Shown here one piece after another: positions 14,252 to 16,045 of a DNA stretch of 16,045 nt. Position 1 is the stretch's first letter. Each line of letters starts with the position of its first letter. Made by a program: the position numbers and the translations under genes. The DNA is from Spirochaetia bacterium UBA2205 (GTDB taxonomy: Bacteria; Spirochaetota; UBA4802; UB4802), in NCBI GenBank assembly GCA_002328585.1, contig DCUV01000045.1, positions 1 through 16,045 of the forward strand. The letters run 5' to 3'. The notes below the pieces were generated by a model that was not told the DNA's origin, did no database searches, and saw only the letters and a list, made by a program, of their open reading frames with translations.

Positions 14252-15967
14252 ATGTCAAAAAAATTTATACCCGATTGGACCGAAAAAGCTCCCGAGCCTT
14301 ATTCATATCGTTCTATTTTTAAATGGGGCGATCCACATTCATTTAAACATCCCAATCCAAAATTATATGAAGAATTAAAAACGGTATTTAATCTTGACGA
14401 TAGCTATTTTGCAAAAAAACACAGTGAGGGGCGAAATACAGTTGCATATAAAAAGCCTGTAAGGCTAACAAAAAAGCAATTACAGGATATTGCCAATATT
14501 GCAGGCTATGAAAATATAAGCACAAAGGAGTTTGATAGATTAAAGTTTGCAACAGGTAAAACCATAGAAGAAGCAATGAAATTACGCAAAGGTATTGTTG
14601 AACGTGTTGCCGATTGTGTTGTTCATCCACGCAATGTTGATGATGTTGAAAAGCTAATACAGTATTGTAATAGACATAAAATACCGGTATATGTTTATGG
14701 CGGCGGCTCTTCGGTTAATTTTGGGCTTAGAGCTGCAAAAGGTGGTGTGACTCTGGTATTATCCACCCATATGAATAACATACTGCAGTTAAATGAAAAA
14801 AATCAAACGGTGACCGTACAGGCTGGTATATTGGGGCCTGATCTGGAAGAAGCACTGAACAATGCTAAAAAGCGTTTTGGTACAAAATATAATTATACAT
14901 GCGGGCATTTTCCACAATCGTTTGAATATTCATCCATTGGCGGCTGGATTGTAACATTGGGTTCGGGGCAGTCATCAAGCTATTACGGGGATGCCTATGA
15001 TCTTGTTGTAAGCATGAAGTGGGTTACCTCTGCTGGCACATTTACCACCAGGGATTATGCTGCAACTGCAACCGGTCCCAAGGTAAATGATATCATGAAG
15101 GGTAGTGAAGGCACCTTTGGCGTTTTAGTGGAGGTTACGTGGAAGATATTTCATTATATGCCACATAACAGAAGAAGATTTGGTTTTATTTTTAAAACAT
15201 TTCAGGATGCTGTCAATGCTTCGCGTGAAATATCACAGGGTGAGTTTGGTATGCCAGCAGTATTCAGGGTTTCAGATGAAGAAGAAACGCATATAGGTTT
15301 GAAGCTATATGGCATAGATGGAACAATTCTGGATAAACTAATGCAGCTACGTGGTTTTAAGCCAATGCAGCGTTGCCTTTTTATAAGCTCAGCAGAAGGC
15401 GAAAAGCATTTTACCAAAAACATAAAACGTCAGGTAAAGAAAATTTGTAAAAAATACGGAGGGATGTACATTACAGGATTGCCAACGCTTATGTGGGAGC
15501 CCGGACGATATAAGGACCCTTATATACGAGAAGATTTGCATGATTACGGGATACTCATTGATACACTGGAAACAAGTGTAAAGTGGGATAACCTCCATGA
15601 TGTTCATAAGGCTGTGCGACAGTTTATTAAAAACAGGCCGCAGACGGTATGCATGACTCATGCTTCGCATTTTTATCCTCAGGGTACAAACCTTTATTTT
15701 ATTTATATAATGAAAACAGATGATATAAAAGAATATATTACATTTCAGGATGGTATTATCGATAGCATAGCAAAGAGTGGTGGATCATTGAGTCATCATC
15801 ATGGAGTAGGGCGAATGTTAGCACCATGGATGGAAGAACATATAGGTAAAGAACAGATGGCAGTTTTACGAGCAATAAAAAAACATTTTGATCCCAATGC
15901 TATTATGAATCCGGGCGGACAACTGGGATTGGATTTAAAGGATAAAAACTGGCGCTCTATAAAGTAA
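14252..15967 (+). CDS. Alkyldihydroxyacetonephosphate synthase-like FAD-binding oxidase
   Basis: Alkyl-DHAP synthase swaps the acyl chain of acyl-dihydroxyacetone phosphate for a fatty alcohol, forming the ether bond of ether lipids. The 571-residue protein has the VAO/p-cresol methylhydroxylase fold: PP-loop FAD domain from about 120 to 300 (PVYVYGGGSSVNFG at 145-158, TCGHFPQSFEYSSIGG at 216-231, GSEGTFGV at 284-291) and a C-terminal cap. AGPS-specific features are R339 in FRVSDEE, matching the arginine of SIRLMDN in the mammalian enzyme, THASHFYPQGTNLYF near 469-483, and the active-site HHH at 515-517 in SLSHHHGVGR. It ends with FDPNAIMNPGGQLG, the usual FAD-oxidase C-terminus. There is no signal peptide and no peroxisomal signal. 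AAAGGAG (14237-14243) lies 8 bases before the ATG, so the start is firm. D-lactate or glycolate oxidase is less likely because of HHH. No acyl-DHAP or fatty alcohol enzyme is adjacent. Confidence 0.88.
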   Translation: MSKKFIPDWTEKAPEPYSYRSIFKWGDPHSFKHPNPKLYEELKTVFNLDDSYFAKKHSEGRNTVAYKKPVRLTKKQLQDIANIAGYENISTKEFDRLKFATGKTIEEAMKLRKGIVERVADCVVHPRNVDDVEKLIQYCNRHKIPVYVYGGGSSVNFGLRAAKGGVTLVLSTHMNNILQLNEKNQTVTVQAGILGPDLEEALNNAKKRFGTKYNYTCGHFPQSFEYSSIGGWIVTLGSGQSSSYYGDAYDLVVSMKWVTSAGTFTTRDYAATATGPKVNDIMKGSEGTFGVLVEVTWKIFHYMPHNRRRFGFIFKTFQDAVNASREISQGEFGMPAVFRVSDEEETHIGLKLYGIDGTILDKLMQLRGFKPMQRCLFISSAEGEKHFTKNIKRQVKKICKKYGGMYITGLPTLMWEPGRYKDPYIREDLHDYGILIDTLETSVKWDNLHDVHKAVRQFIKNRPQTVCMTHASHFYPQGTNLYFIYIMKTDDIKEYITFQDGIIDSIAKSGGSLSHHHGVGRMLAPWMEEHIGKEQMAVLRAIKKHFDPNAIMNPGGQLGLDLKDKNWRSIK

Positions 15968-15981
15968 TGTATATCGTATAC

Positions 15982-16010
15982 AATAAAGGGGAGTGCAGTT
16001 ACTCTTTATT
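15982..16010 (+). terminator. Weak hairpin after the AGPS-like gene, possible terminator
   Basis: AATAAAG and CTTTATT arms enclose AGT/ACT with a bulge of Gs and a 6-base loop, 15 bases after the stop, followed by TTTTGG. The stem is imperfect and the T-run short, so a termination role is only suggested by position. I see nothing else in the last 78 bases. Confidence 0.3.
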
Positions 16011-16045
16011 TTGGCAATAAACGAGTATCGCAGGAATCCATTGCT

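Noticed and set aside
15389..15670. 93-codon antisense frame inside the AGPS-like gene
   Set aside because: Complementary to conserved FAD-oxidase sequence, with no ribosome binding site.

Overview
The window carries 14 protein-coding genes in a compact, AT-rich bacterial chromosome segment. There are no RNA genes, insertion sequences, CRISPR arrays or phage genes that I can see. The exported hydrolase has a classical signal peptide, and several genes have clear AAGGAGG-type ribosome binding sites. The mix of genes (Thermotoga-type sirtuin, endonuclease-type MutL, 299-residue NadA, bacterial alkyl-DHAP synthase, split coaC/coaB) fits a low-GC, probably anaerobic, diderm bacterium. Spirochaetota is my best guess, but it rests on general impression and not on a marker gene. 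No stretch longer than about 235 bases lacks a gene.

Layout. (1) 194-4127, plus strand: nadA (quinolinate synthase) followed by three proteins of unknown function in very AT-rich DNA. The third ends in a possible GNAT-like half-domain with an LPGQ...PGLG motif. (2) 4128-6447, minus strand: a long-chain acyl-CoA ligase and, upstream of it, a small integral membrane protein, separated by a perfect 12-bp hairpin. (3) 6680-11553, plus strand: sirtuin, mutL, coaC and coaB packed with 9-bp, -4-bp and overlapping junctions, then an exported alpha/beta hydrolase with a cysteine-rich insertion. (4) 11554-14066, minus strand: a four-gene ECF-type vitamin transporter cassette in the order S component, SAM methyltransferase, EcfT, EcfA. 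(5) 14252-15967, plus strand: an alkyldihydroxyacetonephosphate synthase-like FAD enzyme, suggesting ether-lipid synthesis.

How they fit together. Several genes bear on NAD and CoA metabolism: NadA makes the NAD precursor quinolinate, the sirtuin consumes NAD while removing acyl groups, CoaC and CoaB make 4'-phosphopantetheine for CoA, and the acyl-CoA ligase spends CoA. I regard this as a thematic coincidence unless conserved elsewhere. The part most worth following is the S-methyltransferase-T-A cassette. The methyltransferase sits inside a translationally coupled transporter operon, so it may modify the imported compound or a metabolite derived from it. The trio of unknown genes behind nadA and the cysteine-rich exported hydrolase are the other candidates for undescribed biology.
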